DNA of 64,000 bases. Source: DASSFG01 sp035547915 (GTDB lineage Bacteria; Planctomycetota; Planctomycetia; Pirellulales; JAICIG01). Where the stretch lies: the NCBI GenBank assembly GCA_035547915.1, contig DASZTS010000024.1:247377-311376 (forward strand), in the 5' to 3' direction. Every line of letters starts with the position of its first letter. Within the stretch, counting starts at the first letter, position 1. Shown in pieces: positions 26,487-35,474 of the stretch. The position numbers and the translations under genes are program-made. The notes under the pieces are model-generated. The model saw only the letters and a list, made by a program, of their open reading frames with translations. It had not been told where the DNA came from and made no database searches.

Positions 26487-26817
26487 GAGCAAGTGCGATG
26501 CCATGATCGAAACCGATCGACAAGCATTTCCCTTGTAATGCTTTGCAATTTGTAAGACGGCCGCGACGCAATCGGCCGCAGGCCCGCAAATAAAACGGCC
26601 CAGTAAATACGACGGTTTCGCCAGCGAATTTACCGGCTGTCGGTGACAGCGTCGGAGGTGACGCGGCATATTTCGGCTTGCCAGTTGGAGCAGTTTCCGC
26701 AGCGACAACTGACGACGCGAGCAGCGCCACCAGCGCGATCTGAAACGGTGCGAAGCACCAATCGATTGTGATTCCGCGCTTCATGAAGGCGACTTTCATA
26801 GGGAATGAGAGATGCAT
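26476..26817 (-). CDS. Small possible secreted protein (doubtful)
   Basis: A 113-residue frame begins 3 bp past the sulfatase stop. It has a plausible signal sequence from an internal methionine (FQIALVALLASSVVAAE) followed by a Pro/Thr-rich stretch. The last part reads into the repeat element and no good ribosome binding site is seen. It may be a remnant whose true 3' end was lost by the repeat insertion. The product is not recognised. Confidence 0.28.
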   Translation of the reverse strand: MHLSFPMKVAFMKRGITIDWCFAPFQIALVALLASSVVAAETAPTGKPKYAASPPTLSPTAGKFAGETVVFTGPFYLRACGRLRRGRLTNCKALQGKCLSIGFDHGIALAQSG

Positions 26818-26820
26818 TCA

Positions 26821-28158
26821 TCATTTGTCGGGAATAGAAGCTAAAGCAGGCGGACGGGCGCCTGCATATCGATCGAGGACCGTCTGCAACTTTTGCCTGG
26901 CTGCGGTCGCTTCCGCATCGAGTTGGTTGGCGTCCAGAGGCTCCTCGTGGTAGCGGTCGTCGAGTCGGTGCATGACGCCGTTGCGAAACAGCTTGTAACC
27001 GTGCGTGCGGGCGAACTCGATCGGCTCGTCCACGCGCCCTTGGTTGGGCGCATACCAGGTGTAGAGCCAATCACGCCGCGATGATTTCGCCCCCAGCGCC
27101 AGCGGCAAAAAGGTCTGGCCGTCGATCGGAGGCATCGTGGGGATCGGAATTGTGGCCGCATCGCAGAGCGTGGGCAGAAAGTCCGTCGTATCGACAAGAT
27201 CGGCCACCACGCGCCCCGCCGGGATCCGGCCGGGCCAGTTGACGATCAACGGTACGCGCGTGCCTGCGTCGATCGCTTGGGCCTTGGCCCCATGAACCGT
27301 GATGCCGCGCCATTGCGAATCCACCTTGGCGGTGCCGTTATCTCCCAAGAAGATCACCAAGGTCTTTTTTTTGCGCAGGCCCACCTCTTCGAGCAGCGCC
27401 ACCAGTTCGCCCACCTGCTTGTCCATGTACTGGGTCATCTCGCGAAAGTGCTTCTCGTCCTGATTCACCTCTTCACCGATCGCCCGAGGGTCCCAATCCG
27501 GGCTGTCGGGAGTCGGCTGAAAAGGCCGATGCGTGAGCATCATCGGATAGTAGAGGAGGAAAGGGTGGTCCTTGTGCTTACGCACAAACTCCAAGGCGTA
27601 CTGCTGGATCAGATCGGGACCGTATTCGCCGGCGTCGAAGTCGATCTGTCGACCGTCGATTTCCAGGCCCGGATTGGCGTAGCGGGGCGGTCGTCGGGTG
27701 AGCTGCCAGAGACAGTACTCGTCGAATCCGAATTGCCGCGGTCCGTCAAAGCCGCCCCCGAGTTGCCACTTGCCGGCAATGCCGGTGACGTATCCGGCTT
27801 GCCGGAACAAGTGAGCGAAAGTGATCTGCTGGGGGTCGAGAAATCCGAAGCGGACGTAATTGCGAACGTTCGATTGCCCTGTCATGAGCTGGGCGCGCGT
27901 GGGCGTGCACAGCGGTTGAGCGTAGCAATGCTCGAACCGAGCGCCCGTCGCCGCCAGATCATCCAAGTGGGGCGTGCCGTAGGACGTCCCACCATTGGCG
28001 CCGAGACATTCGAAACCGAAGTCATCGGCAAGCATCAGAATCACGTTAGGCCTTTCGTCGGCCTCCAGCCTGCCGGCGAAGCCACAGGCCGCGAACAGAA
28101 TCACGGCGATGCCGAGCCCCGGCCGGCAGGCTGGACGCGATCTGAGAAACAGGTGCAT
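26821..28158 (-). CDS. Sulfatase (arylsulfatase A-like)
   Basis: The 445-residue protein has a signal peptide of about 33 residues, the metal-binding start RPNVILMLADD, and the sulfatase motif CTPTRAQLMTG. In that motif Cys84 would be oxidised to formylglycine by a maturase encoded elsewhere. GKWQLGG and LGDNGT are further family blocks. It should hydrolyse sulfate esters of an unknown organic substrate, probably a sulfated polysaccharide, outside the cytoplasm. It lies downstream of a DUF1559 gene on the same strand (24 bp gap), so the two may be co-transcribed. Confidence 0.93.
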   Translation of the reverse strand: MHLFLRSRPACRPGLGIAVILFAACGFAGRLEADERPNVILMLADDFGFECLGANGGTSYGTPHLDDLAATGARFEHCYAQPLCTPTRAQLMTGQSNVRNYVRFGFLDPQQITFAHLFRQAGYVTGIAGKWQLGGGFDGPRQFGFDEYCLWQLTRRPPRYANPGLEIDGRQIDFDAGEYGPDLIQQYALEFVRKHKDHPFLLYYPMMLTHRPFQPTPDSPDWDPRAIGEEVNQDEKHFREMTQYMDKQVGELVALLEEVGLRKKKTLVIFLGDNGTAKVDSQWRGITVHGAKAQAIDAGTRVPLIVNWPGRIPAGRVVADLVDTTDFLPTLCDAATIPIPTMPPIDGQTFLPLALGAKSSRRDWLYTWYAPNQGRVDEPIEFARTHGYKLFRNGVMHRLDDRYHEEPLDANQLDAEATAARQKLQTVLDRYAGARPPALASIPDK

Positions 28159-28182
28159 CGGGTTCTCCGGTATTCGACGTCG

Positions 28183-29259
28183 TTAGTAGTTGTTGGTAAT
28201 GGCCTCTTGGCCGGCGATCGTCCCCAGCGCCCACCAGACCTGAACGTCGATGCTTTCGTTCACGAAGCGGACAGAGCCGTCAACCATGGCGACGAGGACA
28301 CCACCCGGGTGGAAACTTGACACGGTCGTGGCCTGCGCGTCCTGATTGATGTCGGTGCCGAGATTCGATCCCTGCAACACGCAGCTCTTCGAATTCGGTG
28401 GCATGATGTGGTTGTATCGGCTGATCAGATAGTGCCCCGAACCCCATTGACGCCCGGCATACGAATACTGCTTGGCCGCCCCGATTTGCGGCGTAATGGC
28501 ACCGCAGGCGTTGTAGATGCTCAGTCGATCGGTGGCGGTGGGGTTGATGACAAAGTAGTCGCCGGGCAGCGAAAGCTGGTTGTCGTTGCCGTCTCCTCGG
28601 ATTGCCTCGCTGATCATCGCCGTGTTGCTGGTACCATCGCGGATATCGGCGAACTTTGTGAACATGTTGTCGACGAAGACACCGTTATTGACCTCGGCAA
28701 CCGAGTTGGCGACCGACTCATTGCCTGTGTCGTTCCCCGCGTTGCCGCGGTAGCTCATTTTTCCGTAGCCGGCCAAGTTATTGGAATTGGTCGAATCGGT
28801 CTGCCGATCGGTCGGATCGGAAGGGCAGATGAAGGCGGGAATCCAGGTCTGCGAGACGGGAACGTTGATCGTCTCGGTAGGGTTGTACTGAAAATTGATC
28901 CGGTTGTAGATCTGCTGCAACTCGATATAGGGCATGACGCGCGGGAATTGCCCCCAATTGTCGTTGGTCGAAGTGGCCATGGGCCGGTCGAGTCGCGAAG
29001 GGGGGAACGACTTCAGAGCCGCGGCATAATTCTGCATTCCCAGGGCGAGTTGATGGACGGCATTATTGCACTGCGCGCGCCGGGCCGATTCGCGCGCCGC
29101 TTGCACGGCGGGCAGAAGCAAGGCGATCAGTATGCCGATGATCGCGATCACCACCAGCAGCTCGATCAAAGTAAAGCCGCGGTTCTGCAAATAGCGCAGA
29201 CCACCTTTTCGATAGAGGTTCCGTCCGTCAGGCTTTCGTTTCACAGTCTTCTCCATCAT
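28183..29259 (-). CDS. DUF1559 pseudopilin-like protein
   Basis: This 358-residue protein has the prepilin leader RGFTLIELLVVIAIIGIL, then LLPAVQAARESARRAQC, and the C-terminal block SFHPGGVLVAMVDGSVRFV that typifies DUF1559 proteins. The pre-leader is longer than usual (about 28 residues), so an internal start is possible, but none is better supported. It is the upstream partner of the sulfatase at 26821-28158 and a paralogue of the gene at 25169-26323. The cellular role is unknown beyond an expected membrane or pilus-like location. Confidence 0.92.
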   Translation of the reverse strand: MMEKTVKRKPDGRNLYRKGGLRYLQNRGFTLIELLVVIAIIGILIALLLPAVQAARESARRAQCNNAVHQLALGMQNYAAALKSFPPSRLDRPMATSTNDNWGQFPRVMPYIELQQIYNRINFQYNPTETINVPVSQTWIPAFICPSDPTDRQTDSTNSNNLAGYGKMSYRGNAGNDTGNESVANSVAEVNNGVFVDNMFTKFADIRDGTSNTAMISEAIRGDGNDNQLSLPGDYFVINPTATDRLSIYNACGAITPQIGAAKQYSYAGRQWGSGHYLISRYNHIMPPNSKSCVLQGSNLGTDINQDAQATTVSSFHPGGVLVAMVDGSVRFVNESIDVQVWWALGTIAGQEAITNNY

Positions 29260-29628
29260 TTATTGAACAAGATCGGTCCCGTGTGCGTCGCCGGGACTTC
29301 GCAATCCGCATGCCGATCTGCAACACGCTCGATGGTCGTGTCGGCGGAATGGTTTCAATCGCCAGCCCTTCCTGCGAGCCCCGATGAACGAGGGGATGGG
29401 CACAGGATTTGATTACATAGCGGGCCAGTTGATGCGGCGCCCGCCCAGTGTTCCTAAGGCGTGCTTGAGAAAATGCGGTCCGAAGGAACAAACAAAGTCA
29501 GCTACGGCGGATCATGGCCGCCAGCACATTTGATGGCCCAGCAAATACGACCAGCAAATAAGCTGGAGCACGTCGAACCCAACACAAACGAAACAATTCC
29601 GCCTCCGCTCCTCGGAGAACTGAGCGTT
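29260..29628. other. Divergent intergenic region
   Basis: The 369 bp between the DUF1559 gene (minus) and a sulfatase gene (plus) should hold both promoters. The sulfatase frame is open from 29461, but those 56 codons are not signal-like. I see no confident promoter, operator or RNA structure. Confidence 0.5.
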
Positions 29629-31014
29629 ATGCGAAGACTTTTATTCCTGTGCTGGGCGACATTCGCTGCCGCGCATCCCGCGTTGGCGGATGCCCCGCGT
29701 GGACCGAACGTCGTGTTCATCCTTGCCGACGATCTCGGCTTTACCGACTTGGCGTGCTACGGCAGCCAGTATTACGAGAGCCCCAACATCGATCGGCTGG
29801 CGGCGCAGGGACTGCGTTGCACGGACGGCTATTCATGCGGACCGAATTGCCAGCCGACTCGCGCGGCCCTGCTTTCGGGGCAGTATGGACCGCGCACCGG
29901 TATTTACACCGTGGGGAGCATCGAACGCTTCGATTGGCGCAGCCGTTCGTTGCGACCAGTCGACAACGTAACCGAATTGCCATTGAATAGGGTCACGGTC
30001 GCGCAAGCTCTCCAACGCGCCGGTTATGCAACGGGTCTGTTCGGCAAATGGCACCTGGGTGAAGACGATACCCATCATCCACTCCGCCGCGGCTTCGACG
30101 AAGCGTTTACTACCGAGGGACGCCACTTCGATTTCGTCACCAATCCGCCGGTGGACTATCCCCCCGGCGCCTACCTGGCCGATTTCCTGACGGATCGGGC
30201 CATCGACTTTCTGCGGCGGCATCGCAACGAGCCTTTCTTTCTGTATCTGCCGCATTTCGGCGTTCATGGACCGCATCAGGCAAAACCGGAACTTATCGCC
30301 CACTTCAAAGCGAAAGCGCCCGGCGGCGGGCATCACGATCCAACCTATGCGGCCATGATCGCCAGCGTCGACGAGAGCGTGGGGCGCGTGGTGGCCGCGC
30401 TCGATGAGCTGGGGATCGCCGAGAATACGCTGGTCATCTTCTCCAGCGACAACGGTGGCGTGGGCGGTTATGAGCGGGAAGGGATTTTTGGCAACAGCAT
30501 CACGGACAACTCGCCTTTGCGGGGTGGCAAAGGCATGCTTTACGAAGGAGGCATCCGCGTCCCCTATGTCTTTCGTTGGACCGGGCGAATTCCGGCCGGC
30601 GGTACCTCTGCCTTCCCGATCAACTCGGTCGACCTCTATCCCACTCTGCTCGAGTTGACCGGAGCGAAGCAACCCGAAGGGCAGGTGCTCGACGGCGAAA
30701 GCTATGCGGAGCGTCTGCTTGGCAAGGACGGCCCGAAGGACGCGACGCGCGACGCGATCTACTGGCATTTCCCGGGTTATCTGGGCGCGGCGCGCGGCAC
30801 CTGGCGCACTGCGCCGGCCGGGGCGATCCGCGCGGGCGATTGGAAGCTGTTGGAGTTCTTCGAGGACGGCCACGTCGAGCTCTACAACCTGTGCGAGGAC
30901 CCGGGCGAGAAACACGATTTGGCGTCGGCCGAGCCCGACCGCGCCCGCGCGCTGCATGCGCAGCTCGTTGTCTGGAGGCAAGAGATCGGTGCGCCTTTGC
31001 CGACGAGTCGTTGA
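29629..31014 (+). CDS. Sulfatase (arylsulfatase A-like)
   Basis: The protein has 461 residues from the ATG at 29629, which follows GGAGAA and opens a normal signal peptide cleaved near ALADA. The mature part begins GPNVVFILADDLGF and carries NCQPTRAALLSG, where Cys74 would become formylglycine. GKWHLGED, HFGVHGPH, SSDNGG and the C-terminal LYNLCEDPGEKHDLA block follow, in the order of family S1 sulfatases. It desulfates an unknown substrate outside the cytoplasm. It opens a plus-strand series with PSCyt1/DUF1549 and DUF1501 genes, a frequent planctomycete grouping. Confidence 0.95.
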   Translation: MRRLLFLCWATFAAAHPALADAPRGPNVVFILADDLGFTDLACYGSQYYESPNIDRLAAQGLRCTDGYSCGPNCQPTRAALLSGQYGPRTGIYTVGSIERFDWRSRSLRPVDNVTELPLNRVTVAQALQRAGYATGLFGKWHLGEDDTHHPLRRGFDEAFTTEGRHFDFVTNPPVDYPPGAYLADFLTDRAIDFLRRHRNEPFFLYLPHFGVHGPHQAKPELIAHFKAKAPGGGHHDPTYAAMIASVDESVGRVVAALDELGIAENTLVIFSSDNGGVGGYEREGIFGNSITDNSPLRGGKGMLYEGGIRVPYVFRWTGRIPAGGTSAFPINSVDLYPTLLELTGAKQPEGQVLDGESYAERLLGKDGPKDATRDAIYWHFPGYLGAARGTWRTAPAGAIRAGDWKLLEFFEDGHVELYNLCEDPGEKHDLASAEPDRARALHAQLVVWRQEIGAPLPTSR

Positions 31015-31040
31015 CCAAAAACATCCGAGAGATAACCACC

Positions 31041-33704
31041 ATGCCTGCATTTGCCTATCGACCGTCTGAATTTCTGCGCCGGATGCGTGAGTCGTCGCAT
31101 TTGATTTATGTGCTTGCCACCACGCTCGCTTATCTGCCGCCCACGCTGAGTTGGGGGCAGTCGTCGCCGGCCGAAAATCGCCCCGATTCGGAGCAGAACC
31201 GCACCGCGATCGAGTTCTTCGAGAAGCGGGTGCGGCCCCTGCTGGTGAAGAACTGCTACACGTGCCATTCGGCCGACACCAACGCCAAGGGAGGCCTGCG
31301 GGTCGATGACCGCAGGGGGCTGCTGGCTGGGGGAGCGGGCGGGCCGGCCATCGTCCCGGGCGACCCGGAGAAGAGCCGGCTCATCCAGGCCGTGCGCTAC
31401 ACCGACGAAAACCTGCTCATGCCGCCCGAGCGCGCCCTTTCCGACGAGGAGGTCGCCGATCTGACGCGCTGGGTCGCCGACGGTGCCGCATGGCCCGCGG
31501 AAGACGTAGCGACGCTGGTGAGCGAGCCAGATCCGGCTTACGCGCGGTTGCGACAGGAACATTGGGCCTGGCAGCCGTTGCAGGCGCCGGCGGCACCTGC
31601 CGTCCGCGATACGAACTGGCCGCGCGACGACCTCGATCATTTTATCTTGGCGAAATTGGAAGAACGCGCGCTCGCCCCGGTGGGTGATGCCGAGAGGCCG
31701 GCCCTTTTGCGCCGACTGACCTTCGATCTGACGGGGCTGCCACCGAACCCCGATGAGGTAGATGCCTTCCTGGCAGATCGCTCCGCCGATGCGTGGGAGA
31801 AGATCGTCGACCGGTTGTTATCATCACCGGCCTACGGCGAGCGTTGGGGACGGCATTGGCTCGATGTCGCGCGATACGCCGAATCGACCGGCGGCTCGCG
31901 CAATCTGCCGTTCCCGCACGCCTGGCGGTATCGAGACTACGTCATCGACGCCTTCAACGCCGATAAGCCGTTCGACCAGTTCATTCGTGAACAGATCGCC
32001 GGTGACCTCCTTCCCGCCAACAGCGAGGCCCAGCGAGAGGAACAGATCATCGCTACCGGCTTCTTGGCGGTGGGCGTCAAAGACGTCAATCAGCGGTTCA
32101 AGATCCGTTTCGTCATGGACAACATTGACGAGCAGATCGACGCCGTGAGCCGTTCGTTCCTGGCTCTCACCGCGAGCTGCGCGCGTTGCCACGACCATAA
32201 ATTCGATCCGATCCCGACCGCCGACTATTACGCCCTGGCCGGCATCTTCCAGAGCAGCGATCTGTGCGCCGGCGTGCGTAACAAGATGGGCGGCGGCGGA
32301 CTCGACTACTACGACTCACAGATGCTCGTGAACCTGGGCCCCAAGGTCGAACCGACCGCCGAGGCTCTGGCGAAAATCGAGGAGGCGACCCGCGCCGTGG
32401 CGGTCGCCCGCACGGAACTACAGACGCTGCGGACCAACCTGCAAGGGAACGACATTACCGCCGACGGACGGATGAAGCGGCAAGTGGCCCGCGACAAACT
32501 GAATCAGCTACAGAACGAGTTGTTCGCCCTGACGGATCCGGCCGCCAATGGCGTGAAGACCGCGATGGGTGTCCGCGACGGACAAAGCATCGGCGACGCC
32601 GAAATACGTCTGCGGGGCGAGGCGGAGAAGATCGGTCCGGTCGTGCCGCGTGGGTTTCTGAGCGTGGTTTCGTTCGACGGACAGCCGCCCGTCAGCCCTG
32701 GCCAGAGTGGACGCCGAGAGCTGGCCGAATGGCTGGCCAGCGCCAACAACCCGCTCACGTCACGCGTCATCGTCAACCGCATCTGGCAACACCTCTTCGG
32801 CCAGGGTTTGGTGAAGAGCGTCGACAATTTCGGCGTTACGGGCGATTCCCCTTCGCACCCAGAACTTCTCGATCACCTGGCTAGCCGCCTCGTGCGAGAC
32901 GGTTGGTCGATCAAGAGGCTTGTGCGGACGATCGTGCTCAGCCGAGCCTATGGGCTCGCCGGGGATGCCGCGCAGGCACAGCTTGCCGTCGATCCGGGAA
33001 ACGGCCTCCTCTGGCGCCACACCCCACGGCGGCTGGAAGCGGAGGAGATTCGAGATGCCATGCTGTCCGTCGTCGGCACGCTCGACGTCCATCGGCCCGC
33101 CGCTTCTCCCGCCAGCGACTTGAAGGTGATCGAGTTGGGAAACAACGGACGCGAGGCCAGACGCCTGCGGGAGGTGGCCGGAGCCAGTCGTTATCGCAGC
33201 GTCTATCTTCCTCTCCTCCGCGGTCTGACGCCTGCCGCTCTGGAAGTCTTTGATTTCGCCGAGCAAGGCATGGTCACGGGACACCGCGATACGACGACCG
33301 TCGCCACGCAATCACTCTATCTGCTGAACGATCCATTTGTTCGTCGCGAGGCGCGCGAATTGGCCGCGCGCCTGCTCGAGCCCGCGGGATTAGGCGATGA
33401 GGGACGAGTGCAATGGGCCTATCGCCTGGCCTTCAGCCGGCCGGCCAGCGCCGCAGAGGTCGAACGGGCCAAAACCTTCGTGACCGATTACGAGGTTGCG
33501 GCCCGCGACTTGATAAGTGCGCAGCCCTTTACTACGGCACCGACCCCGGCCCCAGCCAAGACCAATGGAGAGGCCGACGAGGCGGTTGTCGCGGAACAAC
33601 CGGCCGATGGGTCGTCGATCGAGCCGCTCGATCCGAAGATTGCGGCTTGGACGGCCTTCTCCCAATCGCTCTTAGGATGCGCCGAATTCCGCTATCTGAA
33701 ATAA
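31041..33704 (+). CDS. PSCyt1 / DUF1549 / DUF1553 cytochrome-like protein
   Basis: The protein is 887 residues from the ATG at 31041, 26 bp after the sulfatase stop. After a signal sequence it has a c-type haem motif CYTCH (72-76), then MPPERALSDEEVADLTRWV, the PSCyt1 module. DUF1549 follows (LRRLTFDLTGLPP, YGERWGRHWLDVARYA, CARCHDHKFDPI) and then DUF1553 (SRVIVNRIWQHLFG, GDSPSHPELLDHLA, RRLEAEEIRDAML). CARCH in the middle could be a second haem site. Such proteins are periplasmic and nearly always paired with a DUF1501 protein, as here. Their reaction is unknown; roles in polysaccharide degradation have been proposed. Confidence 0.95.
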   Translation: MPAFAYRPSEFLRRMRESSHLIYVLATTLAYLPPTLSWGQSSPAENRPDSEQNRTAIEFFEKRVRPLLVKNCYTCHSADTNAKGGLRVDDRRGLLAGGAGGPAIVPGDPEKSRLIQAVRYTDENLLMPPERALSDEEVADLTRWVADGAAWPAEDVATLVSEPDPAYARLRQEHWAWQPLQAPAAPAVRDTNWPRDDLDHFILAKLEERALAPVGDAERPALLRRLTFDLTGLPPNPDEVDAFLADRSADAWEKIVDRLLSSPAYGERWGRHWLDVARYAESTGGSRNLPFPHAWRYRDYVIDAFNADKPFDQFIREQIAGDLLPANSEAQREEQIIATGFLAVGVKDVNQRFKIRFVMDNIDEQIDAVSRSFLALTASCARCHDHKFDPIPTADYYALAGIFQSSDLCAGVRNKMGGGGLDYYDSQMLVNLGPKVEPTAEALAKIEEATRAVAVARTELQTLRTNLQGNDITADGRMKRQVARDKLNQLQNELFALTDPAANGVKTAMGVRDGQSIGDAEIRLRGEAEKIGPVVPRGFLSVVSFDGQPPVSPGQSGRRELAEWLASANNPLTSRVIVNRIWQHLFGQGLVKSVDNFGVTGDSPSHPELLDHLASRLVRDGWSIKRLVRTIVLSRAYGLAGDAAQAQLAVDPGNGLLWRHTPRRLEAEEIRDAMLSVVGTLDVHRPAASPASDLKVIELGNNGREARRLREVAGASRYRSVYLPLLRGLTPAALEVFDFAEQGMVTGHRDTTTVATQSLYLLNDPFVRREARELAARLLEPAGLGDEGRVQWAYRLAFSRPASAAEVERAKTFVTDYEVAARDLISAQPFTTAPTPAPAKTNGEADEAVVAEQPADGSSIEPLDPKIAAWTAFSQSLLGCAEFRYLK

Positions 33705-33737
33705 CAAGCCCTTTTTATCAACTCATAAGGAACAACC

Positions 33738-35135
33738 ATGCCTCGTTCCCGTACCGTACTCGCTTCGGCTCCTCTGCGCGTCTCACGGCGGCAAGCTCTG
33801 CGCAGTGGCAGCGCCGGCTTCGGATATCTGGCCCTGGCCGGCATGCTGGCGGAGGAGGCTGCTCGATCGGCGACAGCGACCGATGGCAGCGGGGGACACT
33901 TGGTCCCCAGATCGCCACACTTTCGGCCGCGAGCCAAACGGATTCTGTTTCTCTTCATGCAAGGCGCCATTTCGCAGATGGACACCTTCGAATACAAGCC
34001 CAAGCTCCAGCAGGACGATGGCCGCCCTGGGCCGGGCGGAGGTATTCTCACCGCTTCCAAGTTCGCCTTCCGTCAATATGGCCAGACCGGCAATTGGGTA
34101 TCCGAGCTGATGCCGAATATCGCCCAGCACGTCGACGACTTTTGCTTCGTCCGCGGATTGCATACAGACACTCCGGCCCATCCCGAGGCCGTTATGCAAC
34201 TGCATACGGGTACCGCGCTGGCTTCGCTCACGCGGCCGTCGATGGGAGCGTGGCTGCTTTATGGGCTAGGAACGGAGAACCAGGACCTTCCGGGATACGT
34301 GACGATCAATCCGTCGCCAAACTTCGGTGGCGCGATCAACTACGGCAGTGCCTTTTTGCCTGCGCACTATCAAGGGACCAAGATCAACGACCAGGGTTAC
34401 GTGCCTAACCTGCGGCCGGCCAGCAACATAGCCTTACAACGCAAACAGCTCGACCTGGTGCAGCAGATGAATCGCGACCTAGCCGGCTCACCCGCTGCTC
34501 CGCGGGAAATCGAGGGGGTGATCGCGTCTTGCGAGTTGGCGTTCAAGATGCAGGGGGTCCTGCCGGAAGTGCTCGACATTTCGCGTGAACCGAAACATGT
34601 CCTCGACGCTTATGGGGTCGGACCCGGCCCGACGGGAAGTTTTGCCCGGCAATGCGTGATGGCTCGACGCCTTATCGAAGCAGGAGTCCGCTTCGTCGAG
34701 ATTTGCCATCCCGGCTGGGACCAGCACAACAACCTTCACAAGGACCTGATTCGCAACTGTGCGGCCACCGATCGTCCCACTGCAGCCCTGCTGACCGATA
34801 TGCAGCAACGGGGACTTTTGGAGGATACCGTGGTCCTGTTCGGTAGCGAGTTCGGACGCCAGCCCACGGCGCAGGGACCCGACGGCCGCGACCACAATAT
34901 CACGGGCTATCCGATGTGGCTCACGGGCGCGGGCGTCAAGCGAGGTTTCACCTACGGTGCTACCGACGAATATGGCCAGCATGCCGTCGAAGGACGGATG
35001 CACACCAGCGATCTGCACGCGACCTTGCTGGCCCTATTGGGGCTCGACCACGAGCAACTGACCTACCGTTACGCCGGTCGCGATTTCCGACTCACCGACG
35101 TCGCCGGGAATGTCGTCAACGACATCTTCGCCTAG
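33738..35135 (+). CDS. DUF1501 protein with Tat-like leader
   Basis: This 465-residue protein begins with a twin-arginine-like leader SRRQALRSGSAGFGYLAL. The DUF1501 blocks are KRILFLFMQGAISQMDTFEYKP, LHTDTPAHPEAVMQLHTG, RPSMGAWLLYGLGTENQDLPG and FGSEFGRQPTAQGPDGRDHN. The family is related to alkaline-phosphatase-like/sulfatase folds and is expected to be exported folded. AAGGAA stands 5 bp before the ATG. It is 33 bp downstream of the PSCyt1/DUF1549/DUF1553 gene, its usual partner, and probably shares its transcript. No substrate can be assigned. Confidence 0.95.
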   Translation: MPRSRTVLASAPLRVSRRQALRSGSAGFGYLALAGMLAEEAARSATATDGSGGHLVPRSPHFRPRAKRILFLFMQGAISQMDTFEYKPKLQQDDGRPGPGGGILTASKFAFRQYGQTGNWVSELMPNIAQHVDDFCFVRGLHTDTPAHPEAVMQLHTGTALASLTRPSMGAWLLYGLGTENQDLPGYVTINPSPNFGGAINYGSAFLPAHYQGTKINDQGYVPNLRPASNIALQRKQLDLVQQMNRDLAGSPAAPREIEGVIASCELAFKMQGVLPEVLDISREPKHVLDAYGVGPGPTGSFARQCVMARRLIEAGVRFVEICHPGWDQHNNLHKDLIRNCAATDRPTAALLTDMQQRGLLEDTVVLFGSEFGRQPTAQGPDGRDHNITGYPMWLTGAGVKRGFTYGATDEYGQHAVEGRMHTSDLHATLLALLGLDHEQLTYRYAGRDFRLTDVAGNVVNDIFA

Positions 35136-35474
35136 TGGTCTCCAAACTCACAATCCGCCCGAGGCAAGTGGGGCAACCGGCGACCTTGGCTGATTGACAA
35201 ATGGAATGAGACAGTACAACCGTCAGCAGCCTTGCTTCGCCAAGGCCGGGGTGCTTGCTGACGCGGCTGGTCCCGACGTCTTACGACAAGTTGATACGCG
35301 CAAAAGGGGAACCTGGATCAAGCACTGGTCTGCCGCGTCGCAGAGCATGGATGGTTTCCGGCGGGCCAATTTCGCAACCTCTTTGCGGAACAACCGTGGC
35401 GAGGCATCGACCTGAGACGACTCACCCTCAAACTGCCCCAGGGTTGCCGATAACAAAACCACGGAGGCGCAAGT
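35136..35474 (+). other. Intergenic region with a hairpin
   Basis: The 339 bp between the DUF1501 and HEAT-LRR genes have no supportable gene. Near 35226-35262 GCCTTG and CAAGGC flank a short loop, with CAGCA and TGCTG further out, forming a hairpin with no T-run behind it. It may weakly terminate or stabilise the upstream transcript. A GGAGG 7 bp before 35475 serves the next gene. Confidence 0.45.

Noticed and set aside
26324..26548. Longer N-terminus for the DUF1559 gene
   Set aside because: The extension reads through repeat copy B and upstream spacer; the ATG at 26323 has a ribosome binding site and precedes the prepilin leader.
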